From Selenomonas timonae (GTDB taxonomy: Bacteria > Bacillota > Negativicutes > Selenomonadales > Selenomonadaceae), in the NCBI RefSeq assembly GCF_014250475.1, contig NZ_CP060204.1, positions 1,749,001-1,813,000 on the forward strand: a stretch of 64,000 nucleotides of DNA, written 5' to 3'. A program made the position numbers and the translations under genes. Below the pieces are notes generated by a model. It saw only the letters and a list, made by a program, of their open reading frames with translations. It was not told where the DNA came from and searched no databases. Each line of letters opens with the position of its first letter. Within the stretch, counting starts at the first letter, position 1. Positions 26,803 through 36,300 of the stretch are shown one piece after another.

Positions 26803-27666
26803 TCACTTCTTTATCTCGGGCATCACAGTAAACTGCTCCGCGAGATTGTGCAGATATGCCGCAAGGTGTTCTCGTCTGCCCTCGCGTGCGAGTTGTGCAA
26901 TCAACGTCGCATGGTGACTGAGATCGTGACGCATGCGCCGCGAGCTGCGCCAGATCTCCAGCATTGTATGATAGCGCGCCTCCTCTGATTTGCGGATCAT
27001 CCGCTCGTGCATCTGCCGCTGATGGAGGGCATTCCCTTCCTCCGTATAGCGGGTGAGGAGATCGGACACGCGAAGATACTGGATGAGGGCGAACGGGAGC
27101 AGCAGGCGCGCGGCAATGATGGTCGGACGGACGGAGCTGCTCGACGGATCGGCAGCAACTGCGAGCGCAATGAGGATCAGCTCATAGCCGCAGAGGTACA
27201 TCCAGAGCCTCCAGTCATCCACACGGAGCATGGGCGTGAGCAGATGGCGGATCGTATGCAGCGCAGCAGGCAGAACGAGGAGGAAGAACATCGGGATCAG
27301 CAGACATTTCCACAGCCCATGCGGCAGCCCCTCGCCGAAGAAGATCTCCATCGTCGTCCCGAGCGTCGATGCAAGCAGGAGGAGCGGATAGACGAGCAGC
27401 GCAATCGACAGGATGCGCAGTGGATGATCGCGGATCACCGCCGTCATATAGAGGAGGGCGAGCGGGCGGCACAGGAGCGCGGTCAGGGACATATCCAATG
27501 TGGATGACATCTGTATAGTCATCGTCAAGGAGAGTAGGAGAAGATAGCCGATGATGACGTATGACCGCCTAAAACTTAGACGTTTGCGAAAAAAATAGAA
27601 AATCAGGAGATCAAAGGGAGGCGCGCATACAAGTGTATGCAGCAGCCGAATTTCAAAATCACTCAT
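26803..27666 (-). CDS. Membrane sensor with DHp histidine motif but no ATPase domain
   Basis: A 287-residue protein with about six hydrophobic helices over residues 8-198, then a coiled-coil helix and a dimerisation helix containing RRMRHDLSHH (His247). This matches the RHDxxxH phospho-acceptor motif of AgrC/LytS-type GHKL kinases. After the motif come only about 35 residues that fit the second DHp helix (REGRREHLAAYLHNLAEQF); the protein ends EIKK, just before the terminator, so no ATP-binding domain is present and no remnant follows. The start overlaps the stop of the upstream GHKL gene by four bases (ATGA). It probably supplies the phospho-histidine for that ATPase. A degenerate kinase is the alternative. 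Confidence 0.82.
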   Translation of the reverse strand: MSDFEIRLLHTLVCAPPFDLLIFYFFRKRLSFRRSYVIIGYLLLLSLTMTIQMSSTLDMSLTALLCRPLALLYMTAVIRDHPLRILSIALLVYPLLLLASTLGTTMEIFFGEGLPHGLWKCLLIPMFFLLVLPAALHTIRHLLTPMLRVDDWRLWMYLCGYELILIALAVAADPSSSSVRPTIIAARLLLPFALIQYLRVSDLLTRYTEEGNALHQRQMHERMIRKSEEARYHTMLEIWRSSRRMRHDLSHHATLIAQLAREGRREHLAAYLHNLAEQFTVMPEIKK

Positions 27667-29069
27667 GATATATCGTCTGCCTTCCCGTACTGATCGCTGC
27701 TTCCTACAGAAGAGATCTCTCTGTGCGCGCCCATTGCCGCAGTTAGTGTTATATCGACTGCGAAGAGACCGTCCTCGACCGTGACCTCCATCGTGCCGTC
27801 ATAGCGCGCAAGACTTGTGCGAATGCTTTCCAGCCCTATGCCACGCTCGCTGTGGGCGCGCTTGGACGAGAGCAGATTGCCGTCCGCATCATAGCGCAGC
27901 GTGCCGTCAAAGCTGTTGTCCATCGTCAGAAAGAGCAAATCTGCCTGATGTACGAGTGCGAGACGAAGAATACGCTTTGTTCCCGGGGCAAGGCTCTCCA
28001 TCGCCTCTGCTGCATTGCGGAGGAGATTGCCGAGGATGGCTGTCAGATCGAGCGGGTCGATGGGATTCTCCGTACCGATCTCGATGCGGTACTCCGTACG
28101 TGCGCCCAGACGATCAAAGACAGGCTGCCAGTAACCGATGAGGATGTTCACAATTTCATTTGCACAGACAGGAGCATAGCTCGTGTTAATCTGCGCAGCA
28201 GCATCGCGCATCAGCTGCTCGATGCCCGCATAGTCCTCGTACGCGAGCTTTTCCTCTGCTTCTTCAATCAGCTCTGTGAACTGCGCGCGAAAAATTCGTG
28301 TCACACGTTCGTTTTCCTCCATTTGCACCGCATTCTGGCGCGTGATCTCCGCCATCTCTGCCTCGTGTGCAAGCTGCTCGCGCAGCGCGCGCTGCCGCAG
28401 GCGTTCGTTCATGGCGTAGAGGGCCAGCCCAATGCAGCAGAATGCGCCGATTGCCGCACTCAGACGGACGAAAAGCGCCGTATTTGTTCGCAGCTCATTG
28501 AACGGAGACAGGAGAATAGTGAGCACCAGGATGAGCGTACCAAGCCATGCGAGCGGCTTCCAGACGGCGTCGAAGGAGTCATCTGCGAGCAGCGGATCGG
28601 CGACTGTACGCCCGTAGTACAGGCAGAACGGAGCGATGACGAGCAGGCTTGCGAGGATGAGCAGCCCTGAGAGCAGGAATGGGATCTCAAATACAGGATA
28701 GGCATCCTCGATGGCAAAGACTGCCGTCTGCATACCGAACCAGAGGAGACCGAGCGGGGCGATGATGCAGATCTGCTTGGCAATCGGCACGCGTGTCACT
28801 GCAACCAGATAGAAGAAGATAAAGAAGAGAAACGGAAAGGCGATGCGCCGCGAGAAGACCGTGACCGCCTCGATCTGGATGACTGCCTCGATGCCGATGA
28901 GCACGAGCAGCCCCGCGATAACCAACTGCGGGGAAAAGCGCAGATAGCGGCGGAAGAGATAGAGACGGATCAGATTCCCGGGCAGAACGTGGACAATCGT
29001 ATAGAACAGCGTCACCATTGGAACGGCGAGCGGATGCTGCAACAACTCAAATGTAATCGGCAGATTCAT
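27663..29069 (-). CDS. GHKL-domain membrane sensor lacking the phospho-acceptor histidine
   Basis: A 468-residue AgrC-like protein. About seven hydrophobic helices fill residues 12-220, followed by a coiled coil, a DHp-like helix pair (about 250-295) and a GHKL ATPase domain with N-box GNLLRNAAEA (347-356), DNSFDG (384-389) and G-box SERGIGLESI (408-417). At the place of the usual FRHDxxxH it reads RIFRAQFTELI, so Ala262 replaces the conserved His; no other His lies in the helix. The ATPase therefore looks intact while self-phosphorylation at the usual site is impossible. The next gene, overlapping by four bases, encodes a sensor with the histidine but no ATPase. Encoded 56 bases after the LytTR regulator. 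Confidence 0.85.
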   Translation of the reverse strand: MNLPITFELLQHPLAVPMVTLFYTIVHVLPGNLIRLYLFRRYLRFSPQLVIAGLLVLIGIEAVIQIEAVTVFSRRIAFPFLFFIFFYLVAVTRVPIAKQICIIAPLGLLWFGMQTAVFAIEDAYPVFEIPFLLSGLLILASLLVIAPFCLYYGRTVADPLLADDSFDAVWKPLAWLGTLILVLTILLSPFNELRTNTALFVRLSAAIGAFCCIGLALYAMNERLRQRALREQLAHEAEMAEITRQNAVQMEENERVTRIFRAQFTELIEEAEEKLAYEDYAGIEQLMRDAAAQINTSYAPVCANEIVNILIGYWQPVFDRLGARTEYRIEIGTENPIDPLDLTAILGNLLRNAAEAMESLAPGTKRILRLALVHQADLLFLTMDNSFDGTLRYDADGNLLSSKRAHSERGIGLESIRTSLARYDGTMEVTVEDGLFAVDITLTAAMGAHREISSVGSSDQYGKADDIS

Positions 29070-29125
29070 GAATCTTCTCCTATATACAGACGGAGAAAGC
29101 GGAGTGCCTCGTCATGCAGAATATT

Positions 29126-29854
29126 TCAGGGCGTAAACCCTGCGCGCATCTTCCGCAGCATATAGGTGCGGTATTCGTGACCGACCTCGCTTGTGCGGCG
29201 CGTTGCAATGGGGAGGAGAGTCCCGTCCATGAGCAGGACTCCATCCGATGTCAGCTGGCGTATATAGTCCATATTGATCAGCAGACTGCGGTGGCAGGAC
29301 AGGAAAACCGGCAGAGGCTCCAGGAGCTCGCGTGCGCGTGCCATCGTCATATAGGGGGCGAGCGTCGTACCGTCTACCAGATGGAAGGAGCAGCGCCGTC
29401 CGTTGGCATCGACATAACGGATCTGTTCGATTGGTATGCGCTGCTCCGTATAGTCAATGGTGAGCGCGATCGTCGGGCGATCCTTCTTAAAAAATGGCGT
29501 GCGTGCAAGCGCCGCGCGGACACCTTTCTCCGTCACGGGCTTGATGAGATAGTGCGACGCTGTCACATCGAACGCCTCGATCGCGTGCTCGCGGCTCGAT
29601 GTCACGAAGATGATTGCGCAGCTTGTATTGAAGGAGCGCAGAATCTGCGCCGTACGGATGCCCGTGCGCTCCTTTAGATAGATGTCGAGAAAAACAATGT
29701 CGGCGCGCGCGGAGGACATATGTGCGAGGAACTTCCTGTCGTCCGTGAATGCACGGATCATGGGGCGCGTCGTTTGCTCCGCGCAGACGGTATCAATCAT
29801 CGCGCATAGCGCGTGCAGATCATCCGCATTATCGTCCAGTACAGCAATCTTCAT
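29126..29854 (-). CDS. LytTR-family response regulator (AgrA/LytR type)
   Basis: A 242-residue regulator. The receiver domain has acidic residues in VLDDN, phospho-acceptor Asp57 in IVFLDIYLKERTG, Thr/Ser in FVTSSRE and Lys105 in YLIKPV. From about residue 130 a LytTR DNA-binding domain follows (QIRYVDANGRRCSFHLVDG, FLSCHRSLLINMDYIRQL). It is the first gene of a three-gene minus-strand operon with two membrane sensors, so it should be their output. LytTR domains bind pairs of 9-base direct repeats; a candidate pair lies upstream at 29932-29960. AGGAGG is the ribosome-binding site. Confidence 0.93.
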   Translation of the reverse strand: MKIAVLDDNADDLHALCAMIDTVCAEQTTRPMIRAFTDDRKFLAHMSSARADIVFLDIYLKERTGIRTAQILRSFNTSCAIIFVTSSREHAIEAFDVTASHYLIKPVTEKGVRAALARTPFFKKDRPTIALTIDYTEQRIPIEQIRYVDANGRRCSFHLVDGTTLAPYMTMARARELLEPLPVFLSCHRSLLINMDYIRQLTSDGVLLMDGTLLPIATRRTSEVGHEYRTYMLRKMRAGFTP

Positions 29855-29884
29855 ATAATGACCTCCTGATTTTCTCTTTAAAAT

Positions 29885-29913
29885 ATTCTATGAAAAAGTC
29901 TTGCAATACGCAA
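29885..29913 (-). promoter_or_regulatory. Promoter of the LytTR regulator operon
   Basis: Read on the minus strand, TTGCGT (29908-29913) and TAGAAT (29885-29890) are 17 bases apart, with the start site near 29878 and an AGGAGG-bearing leader before the ATG at 29854. Confidence 0.6.
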
Positions 29914-29931
29914 GTCCAATTTAAAATCTTT

Positions 29932-29960
29932 TGCGTTCATGACATACTTTCGGCGTTTAT
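29932..29960 (+). promoter_or_regulatory. Candidate LytTR-binding direct repeats
   Basis: TGCGTTCAT (29932-29940) and GGCGTTTAT (29952-29960) are direct repeats with a 20-base period, and the similarity continues into ATGACA. They fit the core GTTnAT of the published LytTR consensus [TA][AC][CA]GTTN[AG][TG], although outer positions differ and the usual period is about 21. They lie between the LytTR operon and the glycosyltransferase gene, oriented toward the latter. Confidence 0.5.
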
Positions 29961-30063
29961 GACAACTTTTATTGAACTTTTTCTTATATATGAGAAAATA
30001 ATGATAGTATAAGCAAATGTATCCTACGGGCATATTGTCCTTTTATCTCAGAGAGTGGTGGAA

Positions 30064-31029
30064 ATGATGCGTTGCGAGATTGCATTCGGTGTGGACGCGC
30101 GTTATGTGAAGTATGCGGGCATCGTCATGACCTCCATTGCCGCAGAGAATACGGGGGAGGAGATTGGCTTTCATCTTGTTTGTGACGGGATCGCGGAGGA
30201 GGACATCGAACGACTGCAGGAATTCCGTGCCGCCTTTCCGAGGACGGATGTCCATATCTATGACGCACGCGCGGCACTCGATGCCATTCCATTTCCCAAC
30301 GGGATTCCGCATGAGCGGATCAACCGCAGCGTATTCACGCGGATTCTCATGCCGGAGCTGGTACCGCAGGAGCTGACGCGGATCCTCTACCTCGATGCCG
30401 ACACGCTCTGCGTCGGGCGGCTCGCCGACCTCTATGTGCACGAGCTCGGCACGACACCGCTCGCCGCTGCCCGTGAGGGCGACGGTGTACGCAAGGCACA
30501 GCGCATCGGCCTGCAGGGGACGGACTACTTCAACGCGGGCGTCATGCTCATCGACCTCGCGCGGTGGCGTTCCATGCAGCTGACCGCATGCGTCCTCGAT
30601 GCGTGGCGCACGCATGGCATCTCGTTCCCCCTCCTCGAACAGGACGCGCTCAACTATGTTCTGGACGGGGATTTTGCCGTGCTCGAAAAGCGTCATGTGC
30701 GGCTGATGGATGCCTTTGCGCCGTGGGATGTGGACTTTGCGGCGGAGCATACGATCTGGCATTTTCTCAACGAGGGGAAACCGTGGGTTCGCTATGCCGA
30801 TCCGCGTGTGCGTGAGCCATATTGGCAGATCGTGCGCAGATCGCCGTGGAGCGACCTCACGCCGTCCGAGCCGTGGGAGACGCGCATCGCCTACCTCGCG
30901 GGCTGTCACGCCGAGCAGGCGGAGGACTACCGCACGGCGGCGCAGTATTTTCACGCGGCGGCGGAGCGGCTCATGCAGTTCTATCTGGAACAGACGAGCA
31001 GGATCAATCAATCGGGACAGGAGCATTGA
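30064..31029 (+). CDS. Family 8 glycosyltransferase
   Basis: A protein of about 321 residues of the GT8 family (LPS glucosyl/galactosyltransferase type). It starts with EIAFGVDARYVKYAGIVMTSI, carries the metal/nucleotide-sugar motif DxD in RILYLDADTLCVG, then YFNAGVMLIDLARW, LEQDALNYVLDGDF and WHFLNEGKPW. The last 50 residues form a TPR-like helical pair (AEQAEDYRTAAQYFHAAAERLMQFYLEQ). No membrane segments are seen, so it acts in the cytoplasm. It ends two bases before the autotransporter start, a tight coupling suggesting its product may modify that protein or the surface glycan it contacts. Start codons ATG 30064 and 30067 are equally possible; upstream GTGs are less likely. Confidence 0.88.
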   Translation: MMRCEIAFGVDARYVKYAGIVMTSIAAENTGEEIGFHLVCDGIAEEDIERLQEFRAAFPRTDVHIYDARAALDAIPFPNGIPHERINRSVFTRILMPELVPQELTRILYLDADTLCVGRLADLYVHELGTTPLAAAREGDGVRKAQRIGLQGTDYFNAGVMLIDLARWRSMQLTACVLDAWRTHGISFPLLEQDALNYVLDGDFAVLEKRHVRLMDAFAPWDVDFAAEHTIWHFLNEGKPWVRYADPRVREPYWQIVRRSPWSDLTPSEPWETRIAYLAGCHAEQAEDYRTAAQYFHAAAERLMQFYLEQTSRINQSGQEH

Positions 31030-31031
31030 AC

Positions 31032-33335
31032 ATGAAGACGAATGCAGACAACAAACAGATGCGCCTTAGCGCACAGATCGCTCTTGCACTCACCCTTGGC
31101 ACAGCGTTTGTGCCAAGTACGGCACTCGCCGCACCGATCACCGCGTCCCAGACTTATACAGCGGATGTAACGGTGACGGATGATGTGGATATTGCGGATG
31201 GAACGATCACAGTGGAGGGCATCGATCAGGATACTCCCACGTCACAGCATGCGAACCGTACGGCAACCCTCAAGGGAAATGTCAAGATTATAAATTCGTC
31301 GGGCAATGTCCTCGAGGCGCTCAGTCGCGGGGATGGTACGGGGGACTGGTCGGGGATTCTGAGGATCAATCCTGACAGAACGAGCAAGGTAGAGCTGCGC
31401 GGCGATATTCTCGTGGGCAGACCTGATAACTCCTACGAGAAGGGCGGCTATGTCAATCTCTATCTGAAGGGCGAGAAGTCCTACTTTGCGGGCGGGATTA
31501 CAGATCTAGACGGTAAGGCTCTGCATCAACGCGGCGGCGTACGTCTCGAACTCTCGGATGGGGCGACGTGGTATCCGAAGGGGGATGACTATACGCTCTC
31601 ACAGGATTTTGGTGAGACGAGTACGGACAGGGGACTGCACTGGGCAGAGGATCAGAACAAGCCGCTCGGCTTCCATCTCTCGGCGAATGGCGGCGTGATC
31701 GACATGGCGTTTGCTGCACCAAACGAAAAGCGTCCAAACACTACTCCTGCAGGAGAGCGCAGGTTGACCTTTGACAATACGCGGGCGGCGCTTAATGGCG
31801 CGACCTTCCGCATCTCCACGAATCTTACGGAGAACAAGGCAGATAAGATCACGCTAAACGGTGTTACAGGAGCGAGCAATCAGTACAAGCTGCAAATCGG
31901 CTTTGACCCGAAGATGAACGATGCCGCAAATCAGACAAACTATGTGATTGCCCCCACGGTCGCGGGCGGCATTCCCGTACTGGATTCCGACAATACGGGT
32001 GATACAGTAGAGGCATCGGAGTATATTACGCGAAAAGCTGTTGCGGCAGGGCTGCTGCAAAAGGACTTCAAGGTAAAACCGACACTTAAGGCAACGGAGA
32101 ACGGTAGAAAGATCGTGTGTGTAACAAAGATCGAGGTTACAGATATGACACCATCGTCACCGAACCCGAACCGAACCCGAACCCGAACCCGAATCCGAAC
32201 CCCAACCCGAACCCAAATCGAATCGAACCCCACGAACCCGAACCCGACCGAATCTAACCAACCCAAATCCGAATCAAACCCGAATCCTAACCCCAACCCA
32301 AATCCGAACCCGAATCCGAATCCGAACCCCAATCCGAATCCGAACCCAAATCCGAATCCGAACCCGAATCCGAATCCAAACCCGAATCCGAACCCCAACC
32401 CAAATCCAACCCCCAATCCAACCCCGGGTCCCGCGCTGCGCACGGCCGACCTTCTCATGGATATGGCACTCGCCCAGCTCAGTGCATGGCGCGGCGAGAA
32501 CAACGACCTGCATCGGCGCATGGGCGGACTGCGTGCGGGCGGAGCATCCGGCGCGTGGGTGCGCGGCTACGGCGGCAGGACGGAGTTCGGCAGCTATCCT
32601 ACGGAGGGGCGCTACAGTGGCGTACAGGTCGGTATTGACCGTGCTGCTTCGCTCCATGGAGGCACGCTCTTCATGGGGGTTGCAGCCTCAACATCGAGCG
32701 GCACGGCGCGGAACAGCGATCTCGACGGCAGCCATCGTGCACACTTTTTCGGTGTGTACGGCAGCTACATGGGCAAACGCGGCGACTACCTCGACGCGAT
32801 CGTGAAATACGGACGCATGACGAACGACGCAACCGCCGTCTTTGACGGTACGGCATACACGGGCGGCTACGGTGTGAACGGTTGGAACATCTCCGTCGAA
32901 TACGGACACCGCATAGCCATCAACCCGCATTTCTACTGGACACCACAGGTTGAGTTGAACTATGGACGCATCGGCGCGGCAGACTACACGATGCGTGCAG
33001 GTTCTTTGCCGGGGGCTCACATCGCAAACGATGCCGTCACCACACTCCTCGGGCGTATCGGCACGCAGATCGGCTATGAGGATGAGCGCGGCGCGGTCTA
33101 TCTGAAGCTCGGCTTTCTGCATGAGTTCAAGGGCGACCTCCACATGCGGGCGCAGTATGCCTCCACCTCGATTGATCGCAGCTATTCAGCGCGGGACAGC
33201 TATTTCGAGTATGGACTGGGCTTCATGCGCCGCGTCGGCAGAGCGGACATCTACGGCGAGCTCAGCCGTACGGCGGGCGCGGATGCCATCAGCGAGAAGT
33301 GGAAGGCGAATCTCGGCGTGCGCATCGAGTTCTAA
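31032..33335 (+). CDS. Type V autotransporter with Asn-Pro repeat linker
   Basis: A 767-residue outer-membrane protein. A signal peptide (about 1-34, ending STALAAP) leads to a passenger of about 340 residues rich in beta-strand-like Val/Thr/Asn stretches (DVTVTDDVDIADGTITVEG, TLKGNVKI). A low-complexity linker at residues 377-466 contains 22 successive Asn-Pro pairs. The C-terminal autotransporter beta-barrel of about 300 residues starts near LRTADLLMDMALAQL, contains WVRGYGGRTEFGS and GVQVGID, and ends NLGVRIEF with terminal Phe as needed for BAM insertion. It should translocate its own passenger to the cell surface; adhesin-like function is inferred. The ATG at 31032 is chosen because it opens directly into the signal peptide, two bases after the GT8 stop. 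Confidence 0.9.
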   Translation: MKTNADNKQMRLSAQIALALTLGTAFVPSTALAAPITASQTYTADVTVTDDVDIADGTITVEGIDQDTPTSQHANRTATLKGNVKIINSSGNVLEALSRGDGTGDWSGILRINPDRTSKVELRGDILVGRPDNSYEKGGYVNLYLKGEKSYFAGGITDLDGKALHQRGGVRLELSDGATWYPKGDDYTLSQDFGETSTDRGLHWAEDQNKPLGFHLSANGGVIDMAFAAPNEKRPNTTPAGERRLTFDNTRAALNGATFRISTNLTENKADKITLNGVTGASNQYKLQIGFDPKMNDAANQTNYVIAPTVAGGIPVLDSDNTGDTVEASEYITRKAVAAGLLQKDFKVKPTLKATENGRKIVCVTKIEVTDMTPSSPNPNRTRTRTRIRTPTRTQIESNPTNPNPTESNQPKSESNPNPNPNPNPNPNPNPNPNPNPNPNPNPNPNPNPNPNPNPNPNPTPNPTPGPALRTADLLMDMALAQLSAWRGENNDLHRRMGGLRAGGASGAWVRGYGGRTEFGSYPTEGRYSGVQVGIDRAASLHGGTLFMGVAASTSSGTARNSDLDGSHRAHFFGVYGSYMGKRGDYLDAIVKYGRMTNDATAVFDGTAYTGGYGVNGWNISVEYGHRIAINPHFYWTPQVELNYGRIGAADYTMRAGSLPGAHIANDAVTTLLGRIGTQIGYEDERGAVYLKLGFLHEFKGDLHMRAQYASTSIDRSYSARDSYFEYGLGFMRRVGRADIYGELSRTAGADAISEKWKANLGVRIEF
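32160..32427 (+). repeat. AAcCCG/AATCCG hexanucleotide tract in autotransporter
   Basis: Degenerate hexamers (AACCCG, AATCCG and variants) encode Asn-Pro pairs; 32277-32408 is unbroken (22 pairs). Upstream, 32172-32222 is the same hexamer read in a shifted frame as Arg-Thr pairs, entered by loss of one C and left by two further single-C losses. Confidence 0.9.
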
Positions 33336-33356
33336 AACAAGAAAGGACGAAGCAAT

Positions 33357-36300
33357 ATGAAATCAGTATCGAAGAAGCAGCTGCGCCGCAAACTCCTCTG
33401 TGCCCTCGTTGCGGGTGCACTCGCCGCCCCCTTTGCCGCACAGACGGCGTATGCGCTCCCCATCGAGGGCGCGAACGCCGCAGCGAACGCAGGAGAGGCG
33501 AATATCTCCACGAGCGGCACGGTCATGGACATCGCGGGCAAGACGGAGCACAACGTCCTCCGCTGGGAGGACTTCTCCATCGAGCAGAACGAGAAGGTGC
33601 GCTTCGACGGCGGCAATCAGACACGCGACTATCTGAACCTCGTCACGGGCGAGGGCGCGTCGAACATCTACGGCACGATCGAGGGCGGCAGGAACGTCTA
33701 TCTCGTCAACCCGCACGGCATCCTCTTCGCGAAGGGCTCGCAGGTCAATACGGGCGCACTCTACCTCTCGACGGCAAATCCCGCTGATATTGCCGCAGCG
33801 ACGAACACATTCAGGACAAACGGAACAAGTCCACTCACTGCGTCTGCACAGACGGGCGACGTGCTGAACCTCGGCACGGTAAAGGCGAGCAAACTCTACA
33901 TCGAGGGCAAGAACGTCAAAGTCCTCAACACGGATGCTGTAACGGACGCAAACGGCACGGCGCTCACGGGCAGCGCGGTCACGATCCGCAGCGAGGAAAC
34001 GCCGCATATTGGCTACGATGTCGCCAATACCACGACGCGGAACTTTACCGTAAACGGCGCAACGGTCACCAAGAATGTTTCCGACTATGCGAATGCGAAC
34101 AATTCAAAATCTGCAACATCGCGCGGGTGGGTTGTCCAGAACCTCGGCGGCACGGCGCATACGGACTATGACTATATGCGCGTGCATAACGTCTACGAGC
34201 TGCAGCACATGGACGTGAATCAGCTTTATGACGCGGATCCCGATAAGAGGAAGATACTCGGCAGTTATATGCTCGCGGATGACATCAATGCAAGCGAGAC
34301 AAAGAACTGGACCGAGGGCTTTCAGCCGATTGGCGATGCTACTAGAGGGTCCTTTACGGGACGATTTGACGGCGCTCGGCACACGATCACGGGTCTTACC
34401 ATTAAGCCACCGACCGATACTACCGGGACGGTTTCTCGCGGGATGTTTGGATCCATCCAGAGCGCGCACATCGAGAATGTCTCCCTGAAGGGTGCCTCCG
34501 TGTCGGGAGTGAAGGATGTCGGCGGCATTGTGGGAAGTGCAGAATGGTCTGCCATACGGAACGTCTCCTTCAGCGGTGAGGTTCATGGAGGCGGTACTGG
34601 ACTTTACGATAACTGTGCCGGCGGCATTGTGGGAACACTAAACCAAAGTAGGATTGAGAATGCCTACAATGATGGCACGATCGAAGGGACCGGTGCGGTC
34701 GGCGGCATTGTGGGATATGTGATTGGCAACTGCACCGTTCAGAACGTCCGAAATGCGGGCAAGGTCGTAGGAAATAGGCAGCTCGGCGGCATTGCGGGCT
34801 CGGTAGAGTGGGACAGCCGCATTCAGAACGCCGTGCAGACGGGAGACGTGGAGCAACGAGCGGGACAGACGGATTCGCAAGTCGGCGGCGTTGTGGGAAT
34901 TTTGAACGATGCCACGGTCAGCCATGCCGTATGGAAGGAGGGCAGTGTAAAGGATGGGAACAGCGCTCTGATCCGGAAGGGTATTGGCAAAGAGCAGGGA
35001 AATACTACAGTGCGCGATGTCAAAGAGCACAGTCTGGACGATATGAAGAAGGCGGCGACATACGCGGCATGGGGCAGTGACGTTGCCACCGAGGGCGGCA
35101 AGAGGACGCCGTGGCGCATCTACGACGGCAAGACCATGCCGCTGCTCACGGCATTCCTCCGGACGAAGCATCTTGCAAACCGCGAGAGTGTCTACAACGG
35201 CACGGCTCCGACGATTGCGGGTCTCGCCCCCGGTATCAGTTGGACGGCAGGGAAGGATGCCGGCACATATTATGCCTACAGCGAGCAGTATGACATCACC
35301 GGCGGCGCGTACACAGTCAAGCCGAAGGAGCTGACGCTCAACTTTACGAACGGCACGCGCTTTGACAAGACCTACGACGGGAATGCAAACGTCACGCGGA
35401 CGCTCACGAAGGGGCAGCACTATGGTCTCACGGGCTTTGTCGGCAGCGAGGGCGCGGATATCGACCTGGCGACGGGTAATGTCATGGGCACGTATGCGGA
35501 CAAGAACGCAGGCAGGGATAAGGAAGTGACGTTCCAAAATCTCGCGCTCAAAGGAGAGGGGGCGAAGAACTATACCATCAAAAAGGCGCAGGGCGTTGGG
35601 ACAATCACGCCGAAGCAGCTGACGCTCGACCTCGTGGGCGGCACGCGCTTTGACAAGACCTACGATGGGAATGTGAACGTCACGCAGTCGCTCACGAAGG
35701 GGACGAACTATACCCTCACGGGCTTTGTTACGGGCGAGGGCAATGGCATTGCGCTCGCTTCCTCTACAGGCACATATAGCGACAAGAATGCCGCCGCAGA
35801 CAAAGCTGTCACGTTTAACGGGCTGACGCTCACGGGCACGGGCGCGGGCAACTACACGCTCGACAAGACCACGCTCACGGGCATTGGTACGATCGCGCGG
35901 CGTGCGCTGACGCTCGGCGCAGTCACGGCACAGACGAAGACCTACGACGGAAATACATTGGCAGACGCATCGAAGTTCCATGCGGGGCTGAATAATGTCG
36001 TCGCAGGCGAGGAGAACAGCGTGAAGGCGACTGCGAGCGGCGCGGCGTATAACAGCAAGGATGTCGCGACGGCAGGCACAGTAGGCTATACGGACGTTGC
36101 CCTCGCAGGTGCGGAGGCGGGGAACTACACGCTCGCCGCCACCACGGCACAGGGCGCGGGGACGATCACGCGGCGTGCGCTGACCGTTGATACCGTCGCG
36201 GCGCAGAGTAAGATCTACGACGGCAATACCGCCGCAGACACGTCGAAGTTCCAAGCGACGCTCGGCAATGTCGTCGCGGGCGAGGAAGGCAGCGTAACGG

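Noticed and set aside
26803-27666. Short sensor as a simple truncated pseudogene
   Set aside because: The frame is intact, overlaps its upstream partner by ATGA, ends directly before a strong terminator with no ATPase remnant, and its missing domain is exactly what the partner supplies. Decay cannot be excluded without comparison of relatives.
32277-32408. Tandem repeats considered as a CRISPR array
   Set aside because: The units are six bases long without spacers, lie inside a coding frame, and no cas genes are present.
31940-32521. Minus-strand frame with long Phe-Gly repeats
   Set aside because: It is only the antisense reading of the Asn-Pro hexamer tract in the autotransporter; it has no ribosome-binding site or recognisable domain.
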